From assembly GCF_018603905.1 (NCBI RefSeq), contig NZ_JAHFZZ010000012.1:186001-250000 (forward strand): a stretch of 64,000 bases of DNA. Direction: 5' to 3'. Below are positions 53,037 through 61,079 of this stretch, piece by piece. The notes beneath the pieces are model-generated. The model saw nothing but the letters and a program-made list of their open reading frames with translations. It was not told where the DNA came from and searched no databases. A program made the position numbers and the translations under genes. Source of the DNA: Nonomuraea sp. NEAU-A123. Its GTDB lineage: Bacteria; Actinomycetota; Actinomycetes; Streptosporangiales; Streptosporangiaceae. Numbering within the stretch: the first letter of the stretch is position 1; each line of letters opens with the position of its first letter.

Positions 53037-54237
53037 GATGGGCCCTTTCTCGCCAGTCCTCGGGAAGCATGTGGTCGAGTACGTCGTCGACTGTCACCGC
53101 GCCGACGAGCCTGCCCAGCTCGTTCACGACCGGGGCCGCCAGGAGATTGTAGTTCGCCAGGTAGGAGGCGACCTCGTGCACGGTCAGCTCCGGCCTGATC
53201 GGGTCGATCGAGGGATCGATGACCGAGCCGAGCAGCGTGGACGGTGGGTCGCGCAGCAGCCGCTGGAAGTGGGCCACCCCCAGATAGGCGCCCGTCGGCG
53301 TCTCGGTCGGCGGCCTGGTCACGTAGACCTGGGCCGCGACGGCGGGCGTCAGGTCCTTCTGCCGCATGCTGGCCAGCGCCTCGGCGACCGTGGCGGTGGG
53401 CGGCAGGATGATCGGTTCGCTGGTCATCATGCCGCCCGCGGTGTCGTCGGCGTAGGTGAGCAGCCGCCGCACGGGCGCCGCCTCCTGGGGCTCCATGAGC
53501 GCGAGCAACTGGGTCGCCTGTTCGTCGGGCAGGTCGTGCAGCAGGTCGGCGGCGTCGTCGGGGTCCATCGCCTCCAGGACGTCGGCGGCGCGCTCCACCT
53601 CCAGCGCGCCCACGATGGCGATCTGGTCGCTGGGCGGCAGCTCCTCCAGGATGTCGGCGAGCCGGTCGTCGTCCAGGGCGCGGGCGATCTCGTTCCGGCG
53701 CTTGTCCGGCAGGTCGTGCAGGGCGCTGGCCAGGTCGGCGGCCCGCATCGACTCGAAGGCGGCGATCAGCCCGGCGGCCCCCTGGTCCTTCTGCAGGACG
53801 CCGAACCCCGTCACCTCGCCCCAGTCGACGATCCGCGTCTCGCGCCGCCGCTTGCCCCGGTAGACGGCCACCTTGGTGATCTGCCAGAACGACGGCTTGG
53901 TCTCCTCCATCGCCACGTCGTAGACGGTCACCGGTTCGCCGTCGAGCCGCACGGTGAGGTCGAGCATCTGGCCGATGACCAGCGTCTCGGTGTCGCGCTG
54001 TTCGAATCTGCGCATGTTCAGCCGGCCCGTGAAGATCACGGAGCCCGCCTCGATGCCGCGCACCCTGGTGATGGGCAGGAACACCCGGCGCCGCGGCTGG
54101 ATCTCGACCACCATGCCGTGCACGCTCGGCGGATTGCCGTCGTGCGGGCCGACCACGACGTCTCGGATGCGGCCGATCTGATCGCCTGCGGGATCGAAGA
54201 TCGGGGTCCCCGCCAGGCGGGCCACGAAGATCTTCAC
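53026..54237 (-). CDS. PRC-barrel plus MgtE N-domain and CBS-domain protein
   Basis: 403 residues. The N-terminus (about 1-75) is a PRC-barrel-like fold (GTPIFDPAGDQIGRIRDVVV), a second barrel-like unit follows, then MgtE intracellular N-domain repeats (about 170-270; ILEELPPSDQIAIV, AMDPDDAADLLHDLPDEQA) and two CBS domains (about 275-395; ADDTAGGMMTSEPIILPP and NYNLLAAPVVNELGRLVG). There is no MgtE membrane domain, so it cannot itself be a channel; it may be a soluble Mg2+/nucleotide sensor. Mycobacterial Rv1232c is similar. Confidence 0.9.
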   Translation of the reverse strand: MKIFVARLAGTPIFDPAGDQIGRIRDVVVGPHDGNPPSVHGMVVEIQPRRRVFLPITRVRGIEAGSVIFTGRLNMRRFEQRDTETLVIGQMLDLTVRLDGEPVTVYDVAMEETKPSFWQITKVAVYRGKRRRETRIVDWGEVTGFGVLQKDQGAAGLIAAFESMRAADLASALHDLPDKRRNEIARALDDDRLADILEELPPSDQIAIVGALEVERAADVLEAMDPDDAADLLHDLPDEQATQLLALMEPQEAAPVRRLLTYADDTAGGMMTSEPIILPPTATVAEALASMRQKDLTPAVAAQVYVTRPPTETPTGAYLGVAHFQRLLRDPPSTLLGSVIDPSIDPIRPELTVHEVASYLANYNLLAAPVVNELGRLVGAVTVDDVLDHMLPEDWRERAHRDE

Positions 54238-54333
54238 GTCAGCAGGCTAACAGTGCGGGTGCGTTGCGCTTCAGACACCTGGCATGACAGTATCAAAAGT
54301 CGCTTACGGTGATTACTGAGTTGAGGTTTGGTC

Positions 54334-55308
54334 GTGAAGTACTCAGGGCTTGCGCTGGCTTTCGTGTCCTCGTGCTGTTTCGCCTTCTCCGGGCCGATGG
54401 CCAAGTACCTGATCGCCGCCGGGCTGGCTCCGATCGAGGCCGTCTGGGTGCGTATGGCGGGCGCGGGGCTGCTCCTGGTGGCCGTGCTGGCCGTGGTGAA
54501 GCCGCGCGCGCTGCGGATCCCGCGGTCCCGGCTGCCGTTCTTCGCCCTGTACGCGTTGGTGGCGGTGGCCGCGGTCCAGTCGCTCTACTTCGTGGCCATC
54601 ACGCGGCTGCCGGTGGGGATCGCGCTGCTGCTGGAGTTCATGGCGCCGGTGATGGTGGTGCTCTGGGTACGTTTTGTGCGCCGGGTACGGCTGCACCGCG
54701 CGGCCTTCGTCGGCGCCGTGACCGCGGTGGTGGGCCTCGCCATCGTCGTGGAGGCCTGGCAGGGCCTGCGACTCGACGCCCTGGGCCTGCTGCTCGCCCT
54801 GCTCGCCGGAGCCTGCTGCGCGGGCTACTTCCTGATGAGCGACAGCTTCGGCGACGACATCGACCCCCTCGGGCTGATCGGCTGGGGCCTGGTCGGCTCG
54901 GCCGTGATCCTGGTGCCCTTCTCCCGGCCGTGGGACATCCCGTGGGACGCCTTCACCCGCACCGCCGCCCCCGAGGGCGGCCACACGCTGCCGGTGCTCG
55001 GGGCGTACCTGTGGATGGTGCTGATCGCCACCATCGCCGCGTACATCCTGAGCGTGAACGCGGTACGGCGGCTGACGGCGGCGGTGGGCGCCACGGTGGC
55101 CTCGCTGGAGGTGATCGGCGGCGCGGTGGTGGCGTGGGCGCTGGTGGGGGAGACGCTGGGTGTGTTCCAGATCGTGGGCGGCCTGATCGTCCTCACGGGC
55201 GCCCTCCTCGCCCAGACCGCCACCGCCCACCGGCCGGAGCCGAGCCCGCTGCTTGTCAGCCCGGAGCTCCCCAAGGACGAGCTCGAGCGGCCGGTCAGCG
55301 CGGTGTGA
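54334..55308 (+). CDS. EamA (DMT superfamily) transporter
   Basis: 324 residues from GTG 54334 with TTGAGG seven bases before it. Ten hydrophobic segments in two repeats; FSGPMAKYLIAAGLAPIEAVWVR and the second EamA unit with SLEVIGGAVVAWALVGETLG are typical of RhtA-type amino-acid/metabolite exporters. Acidic C-terminal tail after residue 300. Substrate unknown. Confidence 0.9.
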   Translation: MKYSGLALAFVSSCCFAFSGPMAKYLIAAGLAPIEAVWVRMAGAGLLLVAVLAVVKPRALRIPRSRLPFFALYALVAVAAVQSLYFVAITRLPVGIALLLEFMAPVMVVLWVRFVRRVRLHRAAFVGAVTAVVGLAIVVEAWQGLRLDALGLLLALLAGACCAGYFLMSDSFGDDIDPLGLIGWGLVGSAVILVPFSRPWDIPWDAFTRTAAPEGGHTLPVLGAYLWMVLIATIAAYILSVNAVRRLTAAVGATVASLEVIGGAVVAWALVGETLGVFQIVGGLIVLTGALLAQTATAHRPEPSPLLVSPELPKDELERPVSAV

Positions 55309-55351
55309 CTCTTGGAGCAGTTGGTCGGCGCGGCGTGGGTCTTCGCGCCGG

Positions 55352-55717
55352 TCAGCGGGGCGTGAGTCGCAGTACGGTTGACTCGCGCGCCCAGCGGTCC
55401 GTCAGGTGTTCGCTGTCGGGGGCGTTGAGCCGGCCCTTGGCCAGCGCCGCGATGGCCTCGGGCGCCGCCGCCTGGTCGACCACCCGGACCTCGGCCTCGA
55501 AGTCGGCCAGCCTGGCGCCGTTGTCCTTGCTGCGCAGGATGACCTGGACGGTGTCGAGCCCCACGAGACCCGGCAACTGCTGCTCGCCGCCCCCGGTGAC
55601 GAGGTAGATGGCACCCTCGTGCCAGGCGTGCCAGGCCAGGCGCGGGCGATCGAGGGTGAGCCAGAGGACGTCGGACTTCTTCGCGCCCTCTTCGATGGCC
55701 GCGGCTATGTCGCTCAC
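55352..55717 (-). CDS. Conserved hypothetical protein
   Basis: 121 residues from GTG 55717. Compact and soluble: WLTLDRPRLAWHAWHEGAIYLVTGGGEQQLPGL looks like the start of a pyridoxamine-oxidase-like or split-barrel fold, then VQVILRSKDNGARLADFEAEV and a C-terminal helix LTDRWARESTVLRLTPR. I do not recognise a function. Convergent with the EamA gene. Confidence 0.75.
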   Translation of the reverse strand: MSDIAAAIEEGAKKSDVLWLTLDRPRLAWHAWHEGAIYLVTGGGEQQLPGLVGLDTVQVILRSKDNGARLADFEAEVRVVDQAAAPEAIAALAKGRLNAPDSEHLTDRWARESTVLRLTPR

Positions 55718-56035
55718 GCCTCGACTGTACCCGGGCGGCCCGGCGAGACTTCCGTGGTTAGAGCCAGAACATGGAACGACGGCGCAGCCCGGAAACCTGA
55801 CCGCGCCGCCCCTGTCCGCCGGGAACTATTTCCGGTCTGGTCCCCCATCACACCCGGGACAGCAGGCCGGCGACCATGAAGCGCTCGGCCGGACCGCGGT
55901 CGCCGATGGTCGCGCGCATCTGTTCGGCGTAGTAGTCGGCGAGCGTCTTGTACGGCAGTGTCCGCGTGAGACACATGCCGCCATGGTGATCCCCGGTCGT
56001 CCATGTTCGTTGCCACAGTGCCGCTGTTTCCGCGC
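55718..56035. other. Spacer with a possible 42-codon gene fragment
   Basis: No clear gene. On the minus strand a 42-codon frame (ATG at 55976 to stop at 55848; MCLTRTLPYKTLADYYAEQM...FMVAGLLSRV) looks protein-like, and the frame stays open through SAETAALWQRTWTTGDHHGG upstream to the end of the ArsR gene. It may be a short real gene downstream of the regulator or the remnant of a longer one. Nothing identifies it. Confidence 0.35.
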
Positions 56036-57037
56036 TCAACCAAGGGTGCCTGCCACCAGGGCTTCCCCCAATGGTGTGAGCATGTGCAGCACGGTGTTGG
56101 CGATCCTGCGGGTCGTGATGAGGCCTGAGTTCCGCAAGACCCTGGTGTGCTGGCTCGCCGCGGCCGGTGAGATGCCGAGGCGGACGGCCAGGTCGGTGGT
56201 TCCGCAGGCGTCGTCGGCCAGCACCCGCAGCATCCTGCTCCTGGTGCGGCCGAGGAGTTCGGCCTGCGAGTCCCGCGGGTCGGCGGGATCGCCGCCGGCC
56301 CACAATCCGATGACGCTCTCCCCGGACCGCGACGCCGGATAGACGAGCCGCAGGGGGCACTCAGGATCGCCCGGAGTGAAGCTGAGCATGGGTTCAGGCC
56401 CGACGAAAACCGAGGGAACCAGGGTCAGCCCACGCCCGTTCAGGTACTCGTCGGCCATCGAGCCTCCCTTGGTCCTGACCTCCAGCACCGGCGGGTCCCA
56501 CCGGACGGTCGGCGGATGGAGAGTGGTGAGCAACCGGTCGAGCCCGCCCTCCAGGAGGACGCGGCCCCGCATGGCCCGGTCCGCCTCCAGGTGCGAGCGC
56601 AGGCGCGTCCACTCGGGCGCGATGGCGACCTGGTGGAACTCACGCAACGCCGTGACCACCGGGGTCCTGTCCTCAGCCAGCAGGCTCCGCACCCACACGG
56701 GAGGGCTGTGTGTCATGCGCGCGAGGAGGGGGCCGATCTCGGTGCGCAGCGCCGCCCGAGGCACAGCGTGCAATCGCTCCAGGCCCTCCTCGACCGTGGG
56801 GGCCTGCCCCAGCAGTGCGAAAAGGTCGAGTCCGTGGTGCGTGTCCTGATACAGCGACCCCAGGAGCCGCAGATGGGGAGGCCGGTTCTGGCGGACCCGC
56901 CGGAACCACGTCCGGAACATCACGCCCGGCGAGGGATGGCGGAGCAACATCAGTGCGGCGGACGTCTCCGCCAGCGGGCCGAACGTCGGGGCGACATGCG
57001 TCTTCCTCAGATCCTCCGCGCTGAAGTGAATCCGCAT
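56036..57037 (-). CDS. ArsR-type winged-helix regulator with large N-terminal domain (DUF5937-like)
   Basis: 333 residues. Residues 1-245 form an all-alpha/beta N-terminal domain (MRIHFSAEDLRKTHVAPTFG) resembling the DUF5937-type module of actinomycete regulators; the ArsR winged helix is C-terminal (about 255-333) with GTTDLAVRLGISPAAASQHT and LRNSGLITTRR. No metal-binding CxC box is seen, so a metal sensor is unlikely. It is divergent from the peptide/ligase cassette (134 bp) and is its likely regulator. Two dyads lie in between. Confidence 0.85.
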   Translation of the reverse strand: MRIHFSAEDLRKTHVAPTFGPLAETSAALMLLRHPSPGVMFRTWFRRVRQNRPPHLRLLGSLYQDTHHGLDLFALLGQAPTVEEGLERLHAVPRAALRTEIGPLLARMTHSPPVWVRSLLAEDRTPVVTALREFHQVAIAPEWTRLRSHLEADRAMRGRVLLEGGLDRLLTTLHPPTVRWDPPVLEVRTKGGSMADEYLNGRGLTLVPSVFVGPEPMLSFTPGDPECPLRLVYPASRSGESVIGLWAGGDPADPRDSQAELLGRTRSRMLRVLADDACGTTDLAVRLGISPAAASQHTRVLRNSGLITTRRIANTVLHMLTPLGEALVAGTLG

Positions 57038-57085
57038 CGGCTCTCACCCTATTTGTGCCCTGACCAGCGTTATTAAGCGCACGAT

Positions 57086-57105
57086 TCAGGACCGTTGTGT
57101 CCTGA
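57086..57105. promoter_or_regulatory. Inverted repeat in the ArsR/peptide intergenic region
   Basis: TCAGGAC and GTCCTGA are perfect 7-bp arms around CGTTGT, between the divergent starts at 57037 and 57172. A second, shorter dyad (TCTCAG-N5-CTGAGA) is at 57131-57147. Either could be the ArsR-type operator. Confidence 0.45.
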
Positions 57106-57171
57106 CAGGCGGCGATTGATGATCAAAGTGTCTCAGAGATCCTGAGATGTGAAAGCCGTTCGGAGACCACC

Positions 57172-57246
57172 ATGCTGAAGATCGCACGTCGTTACGCCCG
57201 CTACGCGGCCAGCACGATGACCGCTGTCATGTTCACCACCGGCTGA
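57172..57246 (+). CDS. 24-residue peptide, putative precursor peptide
   Basis: ATG 57172 with CGGAGA (GGAG at 57162-57165) six bases before it, stop TGA at 57244. The peptide starts MLKIARRYARYAAS, with basic and aromatic residues in the first 11 positions and a short hydrophobic/Thr-rich end (VMFTTG). It is followed by a strong hairpin and then an adenylate-forming ligase and a GxGD-motif membrane protein on the same strand. Codon use fits the neighbours. That it is translated is inferred from the ribosome-binding site and context; a 24-codon frame on its own would be weak evidence. Confidence 0.5.
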   Translation: MLKIARRYARYAASTMTAVMFTTG

Positions 57247-57263
57247 CCGTTCCCGGTGATCGG

Positions 57264-57289
57264 GGGGTGGCCGCCTGGGCGGCCACCCC
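57264..57289 (+). terminator. Hairpin between the peptide and ligase genes
   Basis: GGGGTGGCCGCC and GGCGGCCACCCC are perfect 12-bp arms around TG, 18 bases after the peptide stop and 15 before the ligase start. It could attenuate transcription so that more peptide than enzyme message is made, as is common after precursor-peptide genes. It could also mask the ligase ribosome-binding site (GGAGG, 57297-57301). Confidence 0.6.
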
Positions 57290-57304
57290 AGTGATGGAGG
57301 TGAC

Positions 57305-58720
57305 GTGTTCGGCACGATGGTCCGGCAGATCAGGTACGGCATGGCGTTGCTGAGGGGCGGGCGACTCGACCCGGCGGGGCTGCGTGCCACGGTCGCCGAT
57401 CTGCGGGCGACGATCGAGGAATTCGGCGAGCCAGGCGAAGAAGCGGGAGCGTTGCTTCCCGGTGGCGTCGACCCGGATCTGGAGATCCGCCGGACGATGG
57501 CCGACCGCCGGTTGCGCAAGACGGTACGGCAGGCCGCGGCGCACGTGCCGTACTATCGCCGTTGGTTCCGCGAGAACGGCGTCGACCCCGGCGATGTCAC
57601 GCTCGACACCCTGGACAAGCTCCCGCCGACGACCAAGGCCGCGCTCCGGGGAGCCTCCGCCGACTTCGTGTCCGACGACGCCGAGCCTGTTCTGCTGGCG
57701 CAGACGACGGGGACCACGGGCGCGCCGACCAGTGTCTGGTTCTCGCGCTACGAGCTGGAGTTGGCCGCCGCGCTGTCGGCGATGTCGTTCATGATGGTCA
57801 ACGGCTGCCGCGAACGGCACGTCGTGATGTCGACGATCAGCTCCCGCGCGACGCTGGCCAAGCTCACCGTGCAGCAGGCGCTGGCGATGGTCGGGGCGGG
57901 CTTCGCCGCGCTGGGCACGGTCGATCCTCGGATCGCGCTCGACCGGCTCACCGAACATCGATCGCTGCCGGGCAAGGAGCCGCAGGTCACCCATCTGATC
58001 ACGACGGCCTCCTACCTCGGATGCCTGGTCCAGCTGGTCGAGCGGGGCCGGTGGCGGCCTGCCGACTTCGGGTTGCTGCAGGTGCTGGTGGGCGGTGAGG
58101 TGCTCAGCGACCCGCTGCGCCGCAGAGCCGAGCAGGCGTTCGGGGCGCAGATCACCGACACCTACTCGATGACGGAGACGATGCCCACGGCCGGGCTCGT
58201 CTGCGAGGCGGAGCACCTGCACCTCGCCCCCGAGCAGGCGCACATCGAGGTTCTCGACCCGGTCACCGGCCTGCCGGCCGCACCGGGCGAGATCGGGACG
58301 CTGGTGGTCACGCCGTACACGCAGTACCGCGACACCACGCTGCTGCTCAGGTACGCCACAGGCGACCTGGTGCGCCGCCTGCCGGCCGGCGAGCCGGTGG
58401 AGTGCTCGCTGCTGGGGATGCCCGCCACGTCCCGGCTGCTGGGGCGGACGAGCGGCGCGCGTCCGGAGCTCACCACGCGGGCGATGCTCGACCTGCTGCA
58501 GGCCGTACCCGACGTGCCGCTCCCTACCCGCTACGCCCTGGACGGGACGGTCCTGCACGTGGTGGCGGGCAAAGCGTCCAGGCCGCAGCTGGAAGACCGT
58601 GTCGGCGCGCTGCCTCTGACCGGGCTCGTCCTGGTCGAGGATGCGGTGGACCTGCCCGAACCGTGTCGCGTACGGGCCGACCTGACCGAGGACAGCTTCG
58701 AACTCCACCCGGAGACATGA
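57305..58720 (+). CDS. Adenylate-forming ligase (PaaK-like, AMP-binding)
   Basis: 471 residues from GTG 57305 with GGAGG four bases before. The adenylation loop is AQTTGTTGAPTSVWFS (about 132-147); a second signature is DTYSMTETMPTAGL, and TGDLVRRL is the A7 Asp. ANP/PaaK-type ligases activate a carboxylate to an acyl-AMP and pass it to CoA or an amine. The C-terminal domain is shorter than in full acyl-CoA ligases, with no obvious A10 Lys. Next to a tiny peptide gene it may activate a fatty acid or peptide; this is inference. One base separates it from the next gene. Confidence 0.85.
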   Translation: MFGTMVRQIRYGMALLRGGRLDPAGLRATVADLRATIEEFGEPGEEAGALLPGGVDPDLEIRRTMADRRLRKTVRQAAAHVPYYRRWFRENGVDPGDVTLDTLDKLPPTTKAALRGASADFVSDDAEPVLLAQTTGTTGAPTSVWFSRYELELAAALSAMSFMMVNGCRERHVVMSTISSRATLAKLTVQQALAMVGAGFAALGTVDPRIALDRLTEHRSLPGKEPQVTHLITTASYLGCLVQLVERGRWRPADFGLLQVLVGGEVLSDPLRRRAEQAFGAQITDTYSMTETMPTAGLVCEAEHLHLAPEQAHIEVLDPVTGLPAAPGEIGTLVVTPYTQYRDTTLLLRYATGDLVRRLPAGEPVECSLLGMPATSRLLGRTSGARPELTTRAMLDLLQAVPDVPLPTRYALDGTVLHVVAGKASRPQLEDRVGALPLTGLVLVEDAVDLPEPCRVRADLTEDSFELHPET

Positions 58721-58721
58721 C

Positions 58722-59585
58722 ATGCAGGGACTCACGCTGGTAGGCATGGTCGCCGCGATCATCGGGGCGTCCGCCGTGTACCTCCGCCTGGTGGTCATGC
58801 CACGGCCGCCGGTCGGGCGGTTCGTCGGATCGGACATCCTCATCATGGCGGCGTTCCTGATCGTGCTGCCCATGGCGTACCAGAACCTGCCGAAATGGCT
58901 GGTCGCGCTGCTGTTCGGCCTGGTGTTCACCGTCGCGGCCGCCGCGGCGCTCGGAGGGAGGGCAGGGACTCTGATCGCCTTGGCCCTCGGCGGGTTCGTC
59001 CTGGTGGCCCATTACGCCGGTTGGGACGCCGCCAGGGTGATCTCCGGCGACCTGCTGCTCGCCATCGCCGTGGTCGGGGTGACCAACATGTGGGCGCAGA
59101 CGGGGATGACCGCCGCCCAGGTCACCGCCCTGGCCGCGATCCTGGCCCCCTACGACCTGGTGGCGACCGGGCTGACCTCGGTCACGGCCGACCTGCTGCG
59201 GCACCTGGCGGACGCGCCCTTCACGCCCATGCTCGCCGTCAGCACCGGCGACTCCCCGATCGCGGCCGGGCTCGGGGACTGCCTGATCCTCGCGTTGTGG
59301 CCGCTGGTGACGACCAAGGCGTACGGCAGGGCCGCCGGGTGGGCCGGCGCGGCCATTGGCCTGGCGGTCGTGGCGGTCGTGATCACCGGGGTGAGCCTCG
59401 GCTGGACGCACGGTGGCGTGCCGTTGATGACCCTGCTCGGACCGTGCATCATCGCGCAGTACTTCTTCTGGCGAGCCAGGCTCGGGGGCGAACGCCGCAC
59501 GTGGGAGTGGCGCAACGGTGTCCGGCCCGGTGCGCGACGTCAACGGGTAGAACCAGCCGTCGCCCGGTCCTTGAGTAACGTGTAA
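58722..59585 (+). CDS. Polytopic membrane protein with presenilin-type YD and GLGD motifs
   Basis: 287 residues, ATG one base after the ligase stop. About eight or nine hydrophobic segments. One carries LAPYDLVATGL (Y144-D145) and a later one AAGLGDCLILALWPL (G183-L-G-D186), the two-aspartate signature of presenilin, signal-peptide peptidase and related intramembrane aspartyl proteases; further on VPLMTLLGP (about 233-241) stands where the PAL motif would be, though it is not PAL. About 40 residues separate the Asp residues, as in the shorter members. Activity is not shown. Context suggests processing of the peptide. Confidence 0.7.
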   Translation: MQGLTLVGMVAAIIGASAVYLRLVVMPRPPVGRFVGSDILIMAAFLIVLPMAYQNLPKWLVALLFGLVFTVAAAAALGGRAGTLIALALGGFVLVAHYAGWDAARVISGDLLLAIAVVGVTNMWAQTGMTAAQVTALAAILAPYDLVATGLTSVTADLLRHLADAPFTPMLAVSTGDSPIAAGLGDCLILALWPLVTTKAYGRAAGWAGAAIGLAVVAVVITGVSLGWTHGGVPLMTLLGPCIIAQYFFWRARLGGERRTWEWRNGVRPGARRQRVEPAVARSLSNV

Positions 59586-59792
59586 CCAGTGGGCTCTCCG
59601 TATCAGGAGCGGAACCGCGCACAACGTACGGTGCGACTTCCGCAAGATCCTCGACGGTGCCGATCTGGGTGGTAGGGACAGTACGGCCGTGTAGGCAATC
59701 AACTGGCAGCAGCGTGAGGCATCACCAGTAGGTACGGCCCCCGCCACGGAGCGCGGTACAGATCCGTTGGGTGCTTATCACTCACGCATCAT

Positions 59793-59861
59793 CCGGCAGA
59801 ACGCCCACGCACTCACCGGCAGAACGCCCACGCACTGGTCGGCAGAATGCCCACGCAACCC
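59793..59861. repeat. Three tandem 23-bp repeats
   Basis: CCGGCAGAACGCCCACGCACT plus two bases repeats at 59793, 59816 and 59839; the third is diverged (TCGGCAGAATGCCCACGCAA). No spacer sequences, so not CRISPR. Iteron-like, next to a dyad and a truncated gene. Confidence 0.85.
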
Positions 59862-59866
59862 AGTTG

Positions 59867-59887
59867 ACCTGCGATAATGTCGCAGGT
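59867..59887. promoter_or_regulatory. Inverted repeat with a GATAAT core
   Basis: ACCTGCGA and TCGCAGGT enclose TAATG; the run GCGATAATGTCGC could serve as -10 plus operator. The pattern resembles Xre/antitoxin operators. It lies about 75 bp before the truncated gene and may be its former promoter. Confidence 0.4.
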
Positions 59888-59963
59888 GTGACGGGGCCAT
59901 CTCTATTCTCGCGACGCGCCGAGGCAATGACACTCGATTTTCGCGCATGGCGCTGATGTCGCC

Positions 59964-60755
59964 ATGCGTCCCTGTCCGCTCCGTAAGCGTGACTACGTGG
60001 ACCGGGCGCTGCGCGGCGGTTACCCGGAGGCGGTTCGGCGGGATCCCGGACGCAGGCGCAACAGGTTCTTCGACTCCTACGTCACCGATCTGATCACCCG
60101 TGATGTGCGCCAGATCTCCGACATCGAACGTCCAGCAGAGATGCGCAGGCTGCTCAGCGTCATCGCGGCCCGGATGGGCGGCTTGGCCGTGGTCCAGTCG
60201 ATCGCCGGCGACGTAGGACTCCCCAGGATGACGCTTTCGCGCTATCTGGACCTCCTGGAACTGATCTTCGTCATCAAGCGCATCCCGGCCTGGTCGTCGA
60301 ATCTCACCCGCCGCGCCATCTCCACCCCCAAACTGATCGTCACGGACAGCGGGCTCGGCGGTCGGCTCATCGGAATGTCACCTGATCGCGCCAGGGATGT
60401 GACGGCGCCCATCGGCCCACTGCTTGAGAATTTCGCGATTGGCGAGGTAGCACGTCAGCTCACCTGGGCCAACGAATCCGTCCAGCTGTTCCCCTACCGT
60501 GACCGCGACAAGATCGAGGTGGACGTCGTTCTGGAGCACGCTTCCGGCGAAGTGATCGGCCTGGAGATCAAAGCCGCGGAAACCGTCCGCGGTGACGACT
60601 TCCGCGGACTGCGCCACTTGGCTGACCGGCTTGGAGCAAGGTTTCGGGCGGGGTTCGTCCTGTACACCGGCGAACAGATCCTGCCTTTCGGCGAGAAACT
60701 GAGGGCACTACCCATGGCATCTCTGTGGATGCTCGGCACCGCCACCCAATCGTGA
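59964..60755 (+). pseudogene. DUF4143/AAA-ATPase protein, 5'-truncated
   Basis: 263 codons from about 59964, starting MRPCPLRKRDYVDRALRGG. This is the central and C-terminal part of the AAA-plus-DUF4143 family: GGYPEAVRRDPGRRRNRFFDSYV and RDVRQISDIERPAEMRRLL lead into the HTH-like segment, then LLENFAIGEVARQL and DRDKIEVDVVLEH with LEIKAAETV (nuclease-like end). The normal N-terminal P-loop AAA domain (about 170 residues) is missing, so it is very likely inactive. The break is near 59950, just after the repeat and dyad. Confidence 0.75.
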
Positions 60756-61079
60756 ATGCTCAGACCAGCTCACTGAAGCCCCTCATGGATGCCAGCCCCG
60801 TCACGGTCTGGGAGCCGAGCCGCGACCGTTGTCACCGCCGGCTGTTTCCGGCAAAACGGCAGTGAACGTGAATCCGTGAATGGACGCCGCCGCATGGCCT
60901 GGGTGCCCGACGTCGCTACGCCTCCTGGCCGCAGTGCCTTTCGAAGGATGCGGCCGGCCCCGGAAGGCGCGTGGGCGGAGCCCGCGCTTGGGGAGGGCGT
61001 CCGAGCGGAGCGAGGGCCTGTGGGGGTGGGGTGGGTCCAGGGCGGCGGTCCTACCCGTGCCCGAAGGCGGTCTTCCGGG
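60756..61079. other. Convergent spacer, no gene
   Basis: 324 bp between the convergent truncated gene and ABC-2 permease gene. One possible GC-rich hairpin (GCGTGGGC with GCCCGCGC, 60969-60987) could terminate either transcript. Nothing else is evident. Confidence 0.5.

Larger units (their letters stand above)
59586..59963. other. Spacer with tandem repeats and a promoter-like dyad
   Basis: No gene can be supported in 378 bp. It contains the 23-bp tandem repeats (59793-59861), a dyad at 59867-59887 and, from about 59890, DNA that leads into a truncated DUF4143 gene. 59586-59790 has no feature I can name. Confidence 0.5.

Noticed and set aside
59793..59861. Short direct repeats as a CRISPR array
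   Set aside because: The units are contiguous with no spacers and no cas genes are present.
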